Part shown: positions 7,356 to 18,117 of the stretch, in pieces | Position numbering within the stretch: the stretch's first letter is position 1 | How the letters are laid out: every line of letters begins with the position of its first letter | NCBI GenBank assembly: GCA_943331295.2 | Contig: CALQLA020000016.1 | Location: forward strand, 29,084-93,083 | From: Bordetella parapertussis | Lineage (GTDB): Bacteria; Pseudomonadota; Gammaproteobacteria; Burkholderiales; Casimicrobiaceae | Reading direction: 5' to 3' | DNA: 64,000 bases | Made by a program: the position numbers and the translations under genes | The notes under the pieces: generated by a model | Told to the model about the DNA's origin: nothing | What the model saw: only the letters and a program-made list of their open reading frames with translations | Database searches by the model: none

Positions 7356-9242
7356 TCAACCGCCGCCCTGGCGGTCGCGGGAATCGCGCAGCGTCACGGA
7401 GCGGTTGAATACGGGCCGCCCCGCCGCGTGGTCCTTCAGGTCGGCCACGAAGTAGCCGTGCCGCTCGAACTGGAACTGATCGCCCGCGGCCGCGGCGACC
7501 AGCGCGGGCTCGACGTAGGCTGTGATCACGCGCTTCGACTCCGGATGGATGTCGTCGAGGTAATTGCGTTCCGCTTCCTCGACCACGTCGTCCTCCTCGC
7601 CGGCGACGACCAGCTTTGCGGCGGCGACGGTCGCCGCATCGGCGGCCTCCGCGGGCACGCCCCAGGGATTGCGCGAACCGGGGAACGGGACCGCGAACAA
7701 CCGGTCGTAGAGCCGCACTTCGGCGGGCTGCGCGTGTGCCGCCGACAGCCAGTGCAGGTTGCCCTTGACCTTGCGCGCGTCGGCGCCTGGCGTCCCGCTG
7801 CGGGTTTCGGGGTCGTACGTGCAGTGCACCGCGACCACGTTGCCGTCGGCATCGCGGTCGGCGCCGACGCACCGGATGATGTACCCGTAGCGCAGCCGCG
7901 CCTCGGCCCCGGGCGCCAGCCGGAAGTAGCCCTTCGGCGGGTTTTCCTGGTAGTCCTCGCGCTCGATCCACAGCTCGCGCGAGAACGGCAGCGCGCGCCG
8001 GCCCAGTTCCTCGTGATGCGGGTGGTTCGGCGCGAAGCACTCCTCGGTCGCGCCCTCCGGATAGTTGTCGATCACGAGCCGCACCGGATCGAGCACCGCG
8101 ATGCGCCGCTGCGCGCTGGCGTTGAGGTCCTCGCGCATGCAGTCCTCGAGCACGCTCATGTCGATCCAGGAATCGGATTTCGACACGCCGATGCGCTCGG
8201 CGAAAAGGCGGAAGCCGCCGGGCGTGAAGCCGCGCCGCCGCGCGCCGACCAGCGTGGGCATCCGGGGATCGTCCCAGCCGTCGACGTGGCCGTTGCTGAC
8301 GAGCTCGATCAGCCGGCGCTTCGACAGCACGACGTAGGTGAGGTTGAGCCGTGCGAACTCGTACTGCTGGGGCAGCGGCCGCAGGAGCTGGCCGTCGCCG
8401 GCCAGCTTCTCGATCACCCAGTCATAGAGCGGCCGGTGGTCCTGGAACTCGAGCGTGCAGATGGAGTGCGTGATCCGCTCCAGCGCGTCGGAGATCGCAT
8501 GGGTGTAGTCGTAGAGCGGGTAGATGCACCACTTGTCGCCGGTGCGGTGATGCGACTCGTGGCGGATCCGGTAGATCGCCGGGTCGCGCATGTTGAGGTT
8601 GGGGCTCGCCATGTCGATCTTGAGGCGCAGCACGTGGGCGCCGTCCGGGAACTCGCCGGCGCGCATCCGCCGCAGCAGGTCGCGATTCTCGGCGACCGTG
8701 CGCTCGCGGTAAGGGGACGCGGCACCCGGCTGCGTCAGCGTGCCGCGCGTCGCGCGGACTTCGGCGGCGGACTGGCTGTCGACGTACGCGAGCCCGTGTT
8801 CGACGAACCATTCGGCGAACGCGTAGAGCTGGTCGTAGTAGTCGGAGGCGTGGTAGCGGCGAGCACCCCAGTCGAAGCCGAGCCAGCGGACCGAGTCGGC
8901 GATCGAATCCTCGAACTCGACGTCCTCCTTGGCCGGGTTCGTGTCGTCGAACCGCAGGTGGCAGACGCCGCCGTTCTCGGCCGCAAGGCCGAAGTTGAGG
9001 CAGATCGACTTGGCGTGGCCGTAGTGCAGGTAGCCGTTGGGCTCGGGCGGAAAGCGCGTGACCACCCGGCCGTCGTATTTGCCGGTCCGGTTGTCCTCGT
9101 TGATGATGACGCGCAGGAAGTTGGACGCGGGTGGGGCGACGGCGGCGGCAGCGTGGGCACGGCCCGGGCGCGGGGCGCCGCCCCGCGACGGTGCGGCCGG
9201 ATTCTTCGGCGTACCGTTTTGCGGCGTTGCAGCATTAGTCAT
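7356..9242 (-). CDS. glnS: glutaminyl-tRNA synthetase
   Basis: A 628-residue class I aminoacyl-tRNA synthetase charging tRNA-Gln. The HIGH-type signature appears as HYGH (residues 73-76) in the typical PPEPNGYLHYGHAKSIC context, and the second nucleotide-binding motif as LSKRRL. The anticodon-binding beta-barrels make up the C-terminal part, with FARLNLTYVV, YDPETRSGTPG and VRLYDRLF. It is longer than the E. coli enzyme mostly because of a 40-residue Ala/Pro/Gly-rich N-terminal extension of low complexity. A likely promoter lies just upstream (9276-9304). Gln-specific GlnRS rather than GluRS is shown by the barrel domains. Confidence 0.96.
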   Translation of the reverse strand: MTNAATPQNGTPKNPAAPSRGGAPRPGRAHAAAAVAPPASNFLRVIINEDNRTGKYDGRVVTRFPPEPNGYLHYGHAKSICLNFGLAAENGGVCHLRFDDTNPAKEDVEFEDSIADSVRWLGFDWGARRYHASDYYDQLYAFAEWFVEHGLAYVDSQSAAEVRATRGTLTQPGAASPYRERTVAENRDLLRRMRAGEFPDGAHVLRLKIDMASPNLNMRDPAIYRIRHESHHRTGDKWCIYPLYDYTHAISDALERITHSICTLEFQDHRPLYDWVIEKLAGDGQLLRPLPQQYEFARLNLTYVVLSKRRLIELVSNGHVDGWDDPRMPTLVGARRRGFTPGGFRLFAERIGVSKSDSWIDMSVLEDCMREDLNASAQRRIAVLDPVRLVIDNYPEGATEECFAPNHPHHEELGRRALPFSRELWIEREDYQENPPKGYFRLAPGAEARLRYGYIIRCVGADRDADGNVVAVHCTYDPETRSGTPGADARKVKGNLHWLSAAHAQPAEVRLYDRLFAVPFPGSRNPWGVPAEAADAATVAAAKLVVAGEEDDVVEEAERNYLDDIHPESKRVITAYVEPALVAAAAGDQFQFERHGYFVADLKDHAAGRPVFNRSVTLRDSRDRQGGG

Positions 9243-9275
9243 CGCGTACTCATGAACAATTTCGGATCGTTCGGC

Positions 9276-9304
9276 ATTCTAACCGCCTCCTCGGTCGCCG
9301 TCAT
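9276..9304 (-). promoter_or_regulatory. probable sigma-70 promoter of glnS
   Basis: On the minus strand, ATGACG (9304-9299, 4 of 6 consensus) and TAGAAT (9281-9276, 5 of 6) are separated by 17 bases. Transcription would begin near 9269, giving glnS a leader of about 27 bases. Confidence 0.5.
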
Positions 9305-9394
9305 CGACCCCGCCGCGGCATTCTCATTCGGGCACCCCGCAAACCCGCGCCAGATAAGGCTCTCCGGGCGGTCGCCGACCCTTGCGGACAGGGG

Positions 9395-9429
9395 TTTTCC
9401 ACAAATGCTGTGGATAAAATTGTGCATAT
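9395..9429. promoter_or_regulatory. cluster of three DnaA-box-like 9-mers
   Basis: Three sites lie within 35 bases: TTTTCCACA (9395-9403, one mismatch to TTATCCACA), TGTGGATAA (9409-9417, a perfect box in reverse orientation) and TGTGCATAT (9421-9429, one mismatch). About 70 bases to the right is an AT-rich stretch (9499-9524) unusual for this GC-rich DNA. The region separates divergent glnS and xseA. It could be a DnaA-controlled promoter region, a DnaA titration site, or part of an origin; no dnaA or dnaN gene is in the window. Confidence 0.5.
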
Positions 9430-9487
9430 CTTGTAAATTCGAGCGCTAAGTAGTGCGCCTGTCGCAAAAAGCGTTGCAATGCCCAAT

Positions 9488-9515
9488 TTAGCACCGACTT
9501 TTTATCATTTATAAT
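9488..9515 (+). promoter_or_regulatory. probable sigma-70 promoter of xseA
   Basis: TTAGCA (9488-9493, 4 of 6) and a perfect TATAAT (9510-9515) are separated by 16 bases in an AT-rich patch. The predicted start near 9522 leaves a leader of about 145 bases before xseA. That leader contains nested inverted repeats: TTTGTC/GACAAA at 9602-9616 inside CCAATT/AATTGG at 9598-9630. Confidence 0.55.
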
Positions 9516-9666
9516 CAATTTGTTAGAACGACTTTCCCGGGCGCCTGCGCCGCCGCTGCGTGACAGGCAGCAGGGCGCAGCCTAAGCCAAACGGCATCCA
9601 ATTTGTCCACGACAAACGCCATCGAATTGGGCTATTGTCCATAGCCCGCCACCACCCTTCACCCGA

Positions 9667-11091
9667 ATGAAGCCTCCCCGCGGTTCTGGCACTGCACCCA
9701 CGCCGGATGGCGAGATTTCGCCCCCGCCGGCGGCCGCGGGCGACGCCGCCGCCGCCCGCCTCCGCGGGCCGGCAGTGCTGCCGGTTTCGCTGCTGGTGAG
9801 TTCGGCCCGGCTGCTGCTCGAGCGCCACCTCGGGCTGGTCTGGGTCGCCGGAGAGATCTCCAATTTCACGCGCGCCGCGTCCGGCCACTGCTATTTCAAC
9901 CTGAAGGACGCGCAGGCGCAGGTACGTTGCGTGTTCTTCCGGCACAAGGCGCAGTACGTGGGATTTCCGCTGCGCGACGGCCTGCAGGTCGAGGTGCGCG
10001 CCACCGCTTCGATCTACGAGGCCCGCGGCGAGTTCCAGCTCAACGTCGAGACGCTGCGGCAGGCGGGCCTGGGCGCGCTCTATGAGCGCTTCGCCCGGCT
10101 GAAGGCGCGGCTCGACGCCGCCGGCTGGTTCGCCGCCGAGCGGAAGCGGCCGCTGCCGGCGTTTCCGCGGGCGGTGGGGCTCGTCACCTCCACCCGCGCC
10201 GCCGCGCTGTCGGACCTCCTGACCACGCTCGCGCGGCGCTGGCCGGCGCTTCGCGTCATCGTCTACCCGACCGCCGTGCAGGGCGAAGGCGCGGCCGCCG
10301 AGATCGCGCAGGCGATCCGCACGGCCAATGCGCGCGCCGAAGTCGACGTGCTGATCGTCGGCCGCGGCGGCGGCTCGATCGAGGACCTGTGGGCCTTCAA
10401 CGAGGAAGCGGTGGCCGAGGCGGTCCACGAATCGGCGCTGCCCGTGGTGTCGGCGGTCGGGCACGAGACGGATTTCACGATCTGCGATTTCGTCGCCGAC
10501 GTGCGGGCGCCGACGCCGACCGCCGCGGCCGAGCTGGTGGCCCCCGACCAACGCGCCGTGCTGCGCGACGTCGCCGGCCTGCGGATGCGCTGGCAGCAGG
10601 CGCAGCGCCGCGCGCTGGAAGCGCGGATGCAGCAGGTCGACGGCCTCGCGCGGCGCCTCGTCCACCCCGCGGCCCGGCTCGCGCAGCAGGCGCGCGAACT
10701 GGCGGCCCAGGGGCAGCGCCTCGTCCAGGCGATGCGCTACCGGATCGACGGCAGCCGCCACGCGCTGGAAGGGCCCACGCGCCGGCTCGCGTGGCAGTTC
10801 CGCCAGCCGCTGCCGCAGGTCGCCCGCGTCGCCGCCGCCGGGGACGCATTGCGCGCGGCGCTTCCCGCGCGGCTGGCAACGCTCGATGTGCGGCTCGCGA
10901 CGCTCGGCCGCAACCTTGCCCACCTCAACCCGCAATCGGTGCTGGAGCGCGGCTACGCGATCGTCACGACCGCGGACGGCACCGTGGTGCAGGATGCGTC
11001 GCGCCTCGCCCCCGGCGACACCGTCGCGCTGTCGTTCGCGCGCGGACGCGCCGACGCGAGGATCGAGCGGGTGCAGGAACAGGACCCGTAG
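9667..11091 (+). CDS. xseA: exodeoxyribonuclease VII large subunit
   Basis: A 474-residue XseA, the large subunit of the nuclease that degrades single-stranded DNA from both ends. The N-terminal OB-fold has WVAGEISNFTRAASGHCYF and VRCVFFRHKA. The catalytic domain follows with GLVTSTRAAALSDLL, VGRGGGSIEDLWAFNEE and VVSAVGHETDFTICDFVADVRAPTPTAAAE, all hallmark motifs. A long helical region and a C-terminal beta domain (SVLERGYAIV) complete it. The first 35 residues are Pro/Ala-rich and not conserved, so translation may really begin at GTG 9775. The small subunit xseB is not in the window. It is convergent with aroC, only 7 bases apart. Confidence 0.95.
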   Translation: MKPPRGSGTAPTPDGEISPPPAAAGDAAAARLRGPAVLPVSLLVSSARLLLERHLGLVWVAGEISNFTRAASGHCYFNLKDAQAQVRCVFFRHKAQYVGFPLRDGLQVEVRATASIYEARGEFQLNVETLRQAGLGALYERFARLKARLDAAGWFAAERKRPLPAFPRAVGLVTSTRAAALSDLLTTLARRWPALRVIVYPTAVQGEGAAAEIAQAIRTANARAEVDVLIVGRGGGSIEDLWAFNEEAVAEAVHESALPVVSAVGHETDFTICDFVADVRAPTPTAAAELVAPDQRAVLRDVAGLRMRWQQAQRRALEARMQQVDGLARRLVHPAARLAQQARELAAQGQRLVQAMRYRIDGSRHALEGPTRRLAWQFRQPLPQVARVAAAGDALRAALPARLATLDVRLATLGRNLAHLNPQSVLERGYAIVTTADGTVVQDASRLAPGDTVALSFARGRADARIERVQEQDP

Positions 11092-11098
11092 CCAGGCG

Positions 11099-12262
11099 TT
11101 ACGCCTCGTCGGGCTCGGGGTCGTCCACCGGCGCGGCGCGCCGCAGCTGCGCGATGGCGTCGGCCGGGGCCTGCGCGGCGATCCGCGGGGTCGCGGTCGT
11201 CACGTCGGCGTTCTGCGCGCGGTGCCGCAGCGCGTGGTCCATCAGCACGATCGCCATCATCGCCTCGGCGATCGGCGTGGCGCGGATGCCGACGCAGGGG
11301 TCGTGGCGGCCGTGCGTGTTGACGACGACGGGGTTGCCCGCCTTGTCGATCGAGTGGCGGTCGAGGCGCACCGACGACGTCGGCTTGATGGCGATCGACA
11401 CGACGATGTCCTGCCCGGTCGCGATGCCGCCCAGGATGCCCCCGGCGTTGTTCGACGTGAAGCCCGCCGGCGTCATCTCGTCGGAGTGCTCGGTGCCGCG
11501 CTGCGCGACGCTCGCGAACCCGGCGCCGATCTCCACGCCCTTGACCGCATTGATGCCCATCATCGCCTGCGCGAGGTCGGCGTCGAGGCGGCCGTACACC
11601 GGCTCGCCCCACCCCACCGGCACGCCCTCGGCGACCACGGTGATCTTGGCGCCGCATGAGTCGCCGGACTTGCGCAGCCGGTCCATGAACGCCTCGAGTT
11701 CCGGCACCATGGTCGCGTTGGCGACGAAGAACGGATTCGCGCCGACGTGCGCCCAGCCCTCGAACGGCACCACGTTGGGCCCGATCTGCACCAGATGCCC
11801 GCGGATCGCGACGCCATAGCGCGCGGCGAGCCACTTCTTCGCGATCGCGCCGGCAGCAACGCGCACGGCGGTCTCGCGCGCCGACGAGCGCCCGCCGCCG
11901 CGATAGTCGCGCACGCCGTATTTCTGCCAGTACGCGTAGTCGGCGTGCCCCGGCCGGAATGTCTCCGCGATGTTCGCGTAGTCCTTGCTGCGCTGGTCCT
12001 CGTTGCGGATCAGGAGCGCGATCGGCGTCCCGGTGGTCACGCCCTCGAACACGCCGGACAGGATCTCGACGGTGTCGCTCTCGCGCCGCTGCGTGACGTG
12101 GCGCGAGGTGCCGGGCTTGCGCCGGTCGAGTTCGCCCTGGATGTCGGCCGCGCACAGCGCGAGGCCGGGCGGGCAACCGTCGACGACGCAGCCGATCGCC
12201 GGGCCGTGCGATTCGCCGAACGACGTGACGCAATAGAGCGTGCCGAGGGTGTTGCCGGACAT
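11099..12262 (-). CDS. aroC: chorismate synthase
   Basis: A 387-residue FMN-dependent enzyme making chorismate from EPSP, the last common step of aromatic amino-acid synthesis. Signatures are [18 protein letters not shown] near the N-terminus, the RxxD region [14 protein letters not shown], and [13 protein letters not shown] with the following TGQDIVV. The ATG at 12262 (MSGNTLG) matches the start of known AroC proteins; an upstream in-frame codon would add an unconserved tail. The C-terminus is about 25 residues longer than E. coli AroC and rich in Ala/Pro/Asp. Confidence 0.96.
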   Translation of the reverse strand: MSGNTLGTLYCVTSFGESHGPAIGCVVDGCPPGLALCAADIQGELDRRKPGTSRHVTQRRESDTVEILSGVFEGVTTGTPIALLIRNEDQRSKDYANIAETFRPGHADYAYWQKYGVRDYRGGGRSSARETAVRVAAGAIAKKWLAARYGVAIRGHLVQIGPNVVPFEGWAHVGANPFFVANATMVPELEAFMDRLRKSGDSCGAKITVVAEGVPVGWGEPVYGRLDADLAQAMMGINAVKGVEIGAGFASVAQRGTEHSDEMTPAGFTSNNAGGILGGIATGQDIVVSIAIKPTSSVRLDRHSIDKAGNPVVVNTHGRHDPCVGIRATPIAEAMMAIVLMDHALRHRAQNADVTTATPRIAAQAPADAIAQLRRAAPVDDPEPDEA

Positions 12263-12359
12263 GGGAGCGGCGCCGCGAGGGCGCGAGGAAGGCGATCGAA
12301 TCGAGTTTAGCATGGCGGTCGCGACCGCCTGCCCCCCTCGCCCCGGGCTGCGGCCGCCG

Positions 12360-15203
12360 TCAGCGCGCGGGCGGCGGCGCCACCGGCGCGGCGGAAACGG
12401 CGACGACCGGCGGCAGCGGCGACCACCAGCCGATCGCCAGCAGCAGCACGCCGACGCCGAGGAAGGCGACGATGCGCGTGAGGCCGGCGAGCCCCGTCAG
12501 GTCGAGCAGGAAGAGCTTTGCCGCGACCGCCGCCAGCAGCACCGCGCCGACCATCCACAGCGGACGCACGCGACGGCGCGTAGCGACGACCATCAGCGCG
12601 ACCGCCGTCAGCGTCCAGGCCAGCGTGAGCCCGGCCTGCAGCGGGCGCGAGGCGAGCAGCGCACCGGGCCGCCAGGCGATGCCGCCCCAGTGGTGCGCCG
12701 TGCGCAGCACCATGCCGTTGACCGCCACGAAGATGCCGGCGCCGAGCCAGCCGTAGTGCACGTCGGCGGGCAGGCGCGACGCGCGCCGCGCCCAGCCGAA
12801 GACCACGACGACCGCCAGCGCGAGCGTGGCGTCGAGCGGATTGGCGAGCGGCACGTACGGCAGCGGCGATGAATCGCCGGGCGACAGGATGTTGACGGCG
12901 AAGAACCAGAGCATCACGAACGCGGCGATCGGCGTCCCAGCCCCGGTCGCGTAGAGCTCGCCGTGCGTGGCGAACGGCCAGCGCATGACGTCGCGGCAGC
13001 GCGCGAGGAACGCGAGTGCGGCGATGGCCGGCAGCGCCACGGCGCAGGCGACCCACACCGTGTGCGCGGGCGTCGACCGGCCCACCCACTCGCTCGCTTC
13101 CCACGACACCTGTGCCGTCAGCGCGACGGCGGCGAGGCTGTGCGCAAGCCGCAGCAGCCCGGCGGCCCCCGGCGGTCCCGGCTCGCCGCCGGCGGTGGCC
13201 GACGCAGCGCGATCGACGACGAACAGCACCCGCCACAGCAATGCCCACGCGACGGGCCAGAGCAGCCACCCGAATTGCTGCAGCGTCGTGCCGACCACCG
13301 GGATGTCGTGCGCCGCGACGTACGCCATCGCGGGCAGCAGCGCGAGTCCCATCGCCGCCAACCGGGGCCACGCCAGCGCGCGGGAGAGTGCCAACGCCAG
13401 CGCGGTGCCGGCAAGCACCCAGGCCAGCACCGCGTGGTTCTGCAGGTCGGAGTCGACATGCGCGATGAACGCGAGCGCGCCGCCGAACTGCCACCAGCCG
13501 GCGCCCCACGCGAAAGCCAGCAAGGCAAGCGCGCGCTCCCGCGGCGCGAGGCCGTCCTTCGCGCGGCCGGCGAGATACGCCATCAAGAGACCCGACACCG
13601 CGAGCAGCAGCGCGCCGCCCATCCGCGCATCCGCGTACAGCGGCACCGTCGCCTCGGGGCGCGCCTCGGCCAGGAATGCGGCACCCGCGCAAGCGAGGAG
13701 CAGCAGCGCGAACGAGCGCGCGAGCGGCGACCGCTGCCCGATGCCCAGCCAGTACACGCCCGCCGCCTCGATCGCCCACAGCGCCGACGTGGCCTGCAGG
13801 TCGAAGCCGAGCGGCACGGCGAGCGTCGTGAAGAACACCGCGAGTCCCAGGAACGCCCTGGCAAGCGGCACGAACGCCGGCGTGCCGCGCCTGGCCAACG
13901 CGACGAACAGCAGGGCATAGATCGCCGCAACGACGAGCGCGCTGATCGCAGCGCCGTGCTCGCTGCCGCGCATCAGCACCATCTGCAGCGCGAATCCCGC
14001 CAGCGGCGTGCCGAACACGAGGAGGCTGTCCAGGGGCTGGCGCGGATCGAGCGCGCTGCGCCGGGCCTCCAGTACGGCGACGGTGACGTAAAACGCGAAG
14101 AGCAGCAGCAGGCTCGGCTGGACGAGCGCGTAATGCGCCGGCGCGTAGAAGCGCCAGCCCCACGCCAGCGCCGAGACGACGGTGCCGACGAGCCCGAGGA
14201 CGTTGAGGCCGCGCCATGCGCGGGAGAGCGCAATGAAGAAGATCGCGCCGTCCAGCGCGACGAGAAAGCCGAACAGCGGCAGCGGCGCGCCGTCGCCGGT
14301 GGTGAGCAGAGGGCCGAGGAAACCGCCGGCGATCGCCAGCGCCGCCAGCGGCTGCGAATCCGCGCGCAGCGCCAGGACGATCGTGAGCGCCGCGATCGCG
14401 AGCAGCACCGCGAGCGCCGCCTCGCCCGGCAGCAGTTCGTAGAGCCGGTACGCCGCCCACGCGGTCAGGTAGAGGATCCCCGCGCCGCCGCCCTGCAGCG
14501 ATACGCCGTAGCCGGGGCGCGAGCGCGCCGACCGCATGCCCATCCCGATGAGCCCCAGTGCGCCGACGGCGACCGCGCCGAGCTTCCACTCGATCGAGAA
14601 GTCGAAGTGCTCGGAAAAGTACCGGAGCAGGAAGGCGACGCCGACGAACAGCACCACCACGCCGACGCGCGTCAGCAGGTTGCCGCCGTACAGCCAGCCG
14701 GGGCGCGCCGACGCGTCGGCCTTCGCGGCGGGGGCAGGAACGGTGGCCGGCGGTTGAGGCGCGAACGGCTCGGGGCCGCCGGGCGCGCAAGGCAGCGCGG
14801 GGGGTGCCTCGACCGGCCGCGCTTCCGCCGGCGCGGCGCCATCCGCCGCGATCACCCTGGGGGATGCTGCTTCGCCGACTGCCGGCGCCGTGGCCACCGG
14901 CGCATCCGGCGCGGCCGCGATGCCGGCAATGAGCAACACCTCCGGCCCGCGGCCCTCGCGCAGCGCGGTCTCCAGCATCGCGACGCGCTGCCGGAGCGCC
15001 ACGACCTCCGCGCGCAGCGCGCGCTCGGACGTCGCGGCAGCAGTCGCCGCGGCGTCGGGCTTGCGATGCGCGGCCCGCTGCCGGCTGCCGGCGAACATCG
15101 CGCCGGCGAGGAAGCCGGCGAGGCCGCCGACGATCGCGCCCCAGGTCGGCGCCAGCGCGTGACCGAGCACTGCGCCGGCCGCGAGGCCGAGCAGCGCCAT
15201 CAT
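12360..15203 (-). CDS. DUF2339 polytopic membrane protein
   Basis: A 947-residue inner-membrane protein of the DUF2339 family, function unknown. Residues 1-40 hold two short glycine-rich hydrophobic segments (possible glycine-zipper). Residues 60-90 form a predicted coiled coil ([20 protein letters not shown]), followed by a Pro/Ala-rich linker of about 80 residues. From about residue 170 to the end there are some two dozen hydrophobic helices in a row, starting with [23 protein letters not shown], the best-conserved segment of the family. It sits between aroC and an MFS-acyltransferase gene, 25 bases downstream of the latter, so the two may be co-transcribed. No catalytic motif is evident. 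Confidence 0.88.
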   Translation of the reverse strand: MMALLGLAAGAVLGHALAPTWGAIVGGLAGFLAGAMFAGSRQRAAHRKPDAAATAAATSERALRAEVVALRQRVAMLETALREGRGPEVLLIAGIAAAPDAPVATAPAVGEAASPRVIAADGAAPAEARPVEAPPALPCAPGGPEPFAPQPPATVPAPAAKADASARPGWLYGGNLLTRVGVVVLFVGVAFLLRYFSEHFDFSIEWKLGAVAVGALGLIGMGMRSARSRPGYGVSLQGGGAGILYLTAWAAYRLYELLPGEAALAVLLAIAALTIVLALRADSQPLAALAIAGGFLGPLLTTGDGAPLPLFGFLVALDGAIFFIALSRAWRGLNVLGLVGTVVSALAWGWRFYAPAHYALVQPSLLLLFAFYVTVAVLEARRSALDPRQPLDSLLVFGTPLAGFALQMVLMRGSEHGAAISALVVAAIYALLFVALARRGTPAFVPLARAFLGLAVFFTTLAVPLGFDLQATSALWAIEAAGVYWLGIGQRSPLARSFALLLLACAGAAFLAEARPEATVPLYADARMGGALLLAVSGLLMAYLAGRAKDGLAPRERALALLAFAWGAGWWQFGGALAFIAHVDSDLQNHAVLAWVLAGTALALALSRALAWPRLAAMGLALLPAMAYVAAHDIPVVGTTLQQFGWLLWPVAWALLWRVLFVVDRAASATAGGEPGPPGAAGLLRLAHSLAAVALTAQVSWEASEWVGRSTPAHTVWVACAVALPAIAALAFLARCRDVMRWPFATHGELYATGAGTPIAAFVMLWFFAVNILSPGDSSPLPYVPLANPLDATLALAVVVVFGWARRASRLPADVHYGWLGAGIFVAVNGMVLRTAHHWGGIAWRPGALLASRPLQAGLTLAWTLTAVALMVVATRRRVRPLWMVGAVLLAAVAAKLFLLDLTGLAGLTRIVAFLGVGVLLLAIGWWSPLPPVVAVSAAPVAPPPAR

Positions 15204-15228
15204 GCAGGAAGCTCCGCGGCGCGGCGCA

Positions 15229-17112
15229 TCAACGGCGATCGCCGCGCAATGCCAGCACGACGGCGTGGAGGTGCTCCGGCGTCGCTTCGGCGGCGGGCAC
15301 CGCGGGGCCGGCCGTAAGCGCGATGCGAGAGAACACGCCGCGCAGCCGGCGCATCGCCTTGCCCCCGTGCGAGCGGCTGAAGAAGCTGCCCCACAGGCCG
15401 GACAGCGCGAGCGGGATCACCGGCACCGGCGTCGTCGCGAGCATCTGCTGCACGCCCGGGCGGAACGCCGCCATCTCGCCGCTTTCGGTCAGCCTGCCCT
15501 CGGGGAAGATGCCGACCACCTCGCCGGCGGCGAGCGCCGCCGCGGCGTCGGCGAACGCGCGGTCCTTCATCGTGGGATCCTCCTTCGCCGGCGCGATCGG
15601 GATCGTCCGCATCGCGCGGAACACGAACGACAGCACCGGGATCGCGAAGATGCGGTGGTCCATCACGAAGCGGATCGGGCGCCGCACCGACGCGGCGATC
15701 ACCATCGCGTCGACGTAGCTCACGTGGTTGCAGACGACGATGCAGGCGCCTTCGTCCGGAATGTGCTCGAGTCCGCCCTTCCGCACGCGATACATCGTGT
15801 GGATCAGCAGCCAGGCCAGGAAACGCATCAGGAACTCGGGCACCAGCCCGTAGATGAACAGCGCGACGACGGCGTTCATGAGGCCGGTGACCAGGAACAG
15901 CTCGGGAATCGACACGCCGGCCTTCAGGAGGCCGATCGCGACACCCGCCGACGCGACCATGAACAGCGCGTTGAGGATGTTGTTGGCCGCGATGATCCGC
16001 GACCGGTACGCCGGGTCCGAGCGCTCCTGGATCAGCGCGTACAGCGGCACGATGTAGAAGCCGCCGAAGAGGCCGATCAGCGCGAGGTCGGCCGCCACCC
16101 GCCAGTGCGCCGGGTTGGCGGCGAACGCGCCCAGGCCGGCGACGCCCGTCGCGCGCAGGCCGCGGCTCGCGAGCCAGAGGTCGAACGCGAACAGCGACAG
16201 CCCGATCGAGCCGAACGGCACGAGGCCCAGCTCCACCCGGCGCCCGGACAGCCGCTCGCACAGCAGCGACCCGATCCCGATGCCGACCGAGAAGATCGCG
16301 AGCAGCAGCGTCACGACGTGCTCGTCGCCGCCCAGGATGTCGCGGCTGAACGCCGGGAACTGCGCGAGGCAGATCGCGCCGTAGTACCAGAACCACGAGA
16401 TGCCCAGCATCGACAGCCAGACGACGCGGTTGCCCTGGGCGAAGCGCAGGTTCTTCCACGTCTCGGTGAACGGGTTCCAGTTGAGCGTGAGCTCCGGCGC
16501 CACGGCCGGCGTGTGCGGTATCCCGCGGCTCACGAGGTAGCCGGCGACCGCGACGCCCACGGCGACGGCGCCGGCCAGCACCGGGCCGGCGGGCTCGATC
16601 GCGACGACGAGGCCGCCGGCGATGGTGCCGAGCAGGATCGCGACGAACGTCCCCATCTCCACCAGGCCGTTGCCGCCGATGAGCTCGTCGGGCTTCAGGT
16701 GCTGCGGGAGGATCGCGTACTTGACCGGCCCGAACAGCGTCGAATGCACGCCCATCAGCGCGAGCGCGGACATCAGCAGCACGAGGTCGCGGCGCCAGAA
16801 GCCGAGCAGGCCGATCGCCATGATCGCGATCTCGAACAGCTTGATCCAGCGGATCAGCCGCGACTTCTCGTACTTGTCGGCGATCTGGCCCGCGGTGGCG
16901 GAGAGCAGCATGAACGGCGCGATGAAGACCGCGCCGGCCAGGTTGACCAGCATGCCCGCGTCGAGCGAGGTCATGCTCGCCGCGTGGAACGCCGCGAAGA
17001 TGATCAGCGCGTTCTTGAATACGTTGTCGTTGCCGGCCGAAAGGAACTGGGTCCAGAAGAACGGCGCGAAGCGGCGCTCCTTCAGCAGGTCGAACTGGTT
17101 CGGCGGGTGCAT
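15229..17112 (-). CDS. MFS lysophospholipid-transporter-like domain fused to PlsC acyltransferase
   Basis: A 627-residue fusion. Residues 1 to about 400 are a 12-span MFS domain like LplT, starting with [19 protein letters not shown], which matches the start of LplT-type flippases. Residues about 430-620 are a PlsC/Aas-type glycerolipid acyltransferase with the NHVSYVD catalytic motif and [12 protein letters not shown]. In E. coli, LplT imports lysophospholipid and Aas re-acylates it; here both steps are on one chain, but the acyl-ACP ligase domain of Aas is absent. AGGAG before the ATG at 17112 supports the start. Confidence 0.9.
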   Translation of the reverse strand: MHPPNQFDLLKERRFAPFFWTQFLSAGNDNVFKNALIIFAAFHAASMTSLDAGMLVNLAGAVFIAPFMLLSATAGQIADKYEKSRLIRWIKLFEIAIMAIGLLGFWRRDLVLLMSALALMGVHSTLFGPVKYAILPQHLKPDELIGGNGLVEMGTFVAILLGTIAGGLVVAIEPAGPVLAGAVAVGVAVAGYLVSRGIPHTPAVAPELTLNWNPFTETWKNLRFAQGNRVVWLSMLGISWFWYYGAICLAQFPAFSRDILGGDEHVVTLLLAIFSVGIGIGSLLCERLSGRRVELGLVPFGSIGLSLFAFDLWLASRGLRATGVAGLGAFAANPAHWRVAADLALIGLFGGFYIVPLYALIQERSDPAYRSRIIAANNILNALFMVASAGVAIGLLKAGVSIPELFLVTGLMNAVVALFIYGLVPEFLMRFLAWLLIHTMYRVRKGGLEHIPDEGACIVVCNHVSYVDAMVIAASVRRPIRFVMDHRIFAIPVLSFVFRAMRTIPIAPAKEDPTMKDRAFADAAAALAAGEVVGIFPEGRLTESGEMAAFRPGVQQMLATTPVPVIPLALSGLWGSFFSRSHGGKAMRRLRGVFSRIALTAGPAVPAAEATPEHLHAVVLALRGDRR

Positions 17113-17221
17113 CACGTCTCCTGGCGGCCTGGCCGCCTCCTGGTGCCACATTCGGGATCGGTGCCGGCGGTCGCCGCCGCCGGCGTGGTGGCGGCGGACG
17201 GGCCGTGCCGGCATTCCCCTG

Positions 17222-17227
17222 TAAAAT
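17222..17227 (+). promoter_or_regulatory. -10 box of the thyA promoter
   Basis: TAAAAT (5 of 6 consensus) lies 34 bases upstream of the thyA start codon in an otherwise GC-rich gap. No convincing -35 is visible at the usual distance. Confidence 0.35.
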
Positions 17228-17261
17228 CCGGCGACCCGCCCAATTCGCGCAGGACGCCCCA

Positions 17262-18095
17262 GTGCAAGCCTATCTCGATCTCCTCAAGGATATCCGCGCC
17301 AACGGCGACGCCAAGGCCGATCGTACCGGAACGGGCACCACCAGCGTGTTCGGGCGCCAGATCCGCTTCGATCTCGCGCGCGGCTTTCCGCTGCTGACCA
17401 CCAAGAAGATCCACGTCAAGAGCGTCATCCACGAGCTCCTGTGGTTCCTGCGCGGCGAGACGAACACGCGGTACCTGAAGGAGAACGGCGTCACCATCTG
17501 GGACGAATGGGCCGACGAGCGCGGCGAGCTGGGGCCGGTCTACGGCTACCAGTGGCGCCATTGGCCGACGCCGGACGGCCGCCACGTCGACCAGATCGCG
17601 CACGTGATGACGCAGCTCGCCACGCGGCCGCATTCGCGGCGGATCATGGTGACGGCGATGAACATCGCCGACTTTCCCGACGAATCGCTGTCGCCGGTGG
17701 CCAATGTCGCCAACGGGAAGATGGCTCTCGCCCCCTGCCACGCGTTCTTCCAGTTCCACGTCGCCGCCGGCCGGCTCTCCTGCCTGCTCTACTGCCGCAG
17801 CCAGGACGTGTTCCTCGGCACGCCGTTCAACTGGGCGGGCTACGCGCTGCTGACGCACATGGTGGCGCAGCAGGCCGGCCTGCTGCCCGGGGACCTGATC
17901 TGGACGGGCGGCGATTGTCATCTGTACAGCAACCACGAGGCGCAGGTCGACCTGCAGCTGGCGCGGACGCCGTTTCCGCTGCCCACGCTGCTGATCCACC
18001 GCAAGCCGGCGTCGCTGTTCGACTACCGGTACGAGGACTTCGAGATCCGCGACTACCAGTGCCACCCGTCGATCAAGGCGCCGATCGCGGTGTAG
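17262..18095 (+). CDS. thyA: thymidylate synthase
   Basis: A 277-residue ThyA converting dUMP to dTMP with methylene-tetrahydrofolate. The GTG at 17262 gives the typical start [21 protein letters not shown] binds phosphate, the catalytic cysteine is Cys159 in [12 protein letters not shown], and [16 protein letters not shown] and GDCHLYSNH bind dUMP. Two oddities: about 13 extra residues ([19 protein letters not shown] region, 135-153) relative to E. coli ThyA just before the catalytic cysteine, and RSQDVFLG where E. coli has RSCDVFLG. Essential Arg179 and Asp182 are kept. FolA, its usual metabolic partner, is 4.5 kb away. Confidence 0.96.
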   Translation: MQAYLDLLKDIRANGDAKADRTGTGTTSVFGRQIRFDLARGFPLLTTKKIHVKSVIHELLWFLRGETNTRYLKENGVTIWDEWADERGELGPVYGYQWRHWPTPDGRHVDQIAHVMTQLATRPHSRRIMVTAMNIADFPDESLSPVANVANGKMALAPCHAFFQFHVAAGRLSCLLYCRSQDVFLGTPFNWAGYALLTHMVAQQAGLLPGDLIWTGGDCHLYSNHEAQVDLQLARTPFPLPTLLIHRKPASLFDYRYEDFEIRDYQCHPSIKAPIAV

Positions 18096-18117
18096 GCGTC
18101 GCCTCCCGACGCCCTTC

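Noticed and set aside
6423..9449. A 1008-codon plus-strand open frame antisense to htpX and glnS, and a similar 994-codon frame at 41111-44095
   Set aside because: Both are open only because of extreme GC content opposite well-conserved genes; their translations are Arg/His/Gly/Ala-rich with no family signatures.
9395..9530. Chromosomal replication origin
   Set aside because: Only three boxes, no dnaA, dnaN or related genes nearby, and neighbours are glnS and xseA; kept only as a DnaA-box cluster.
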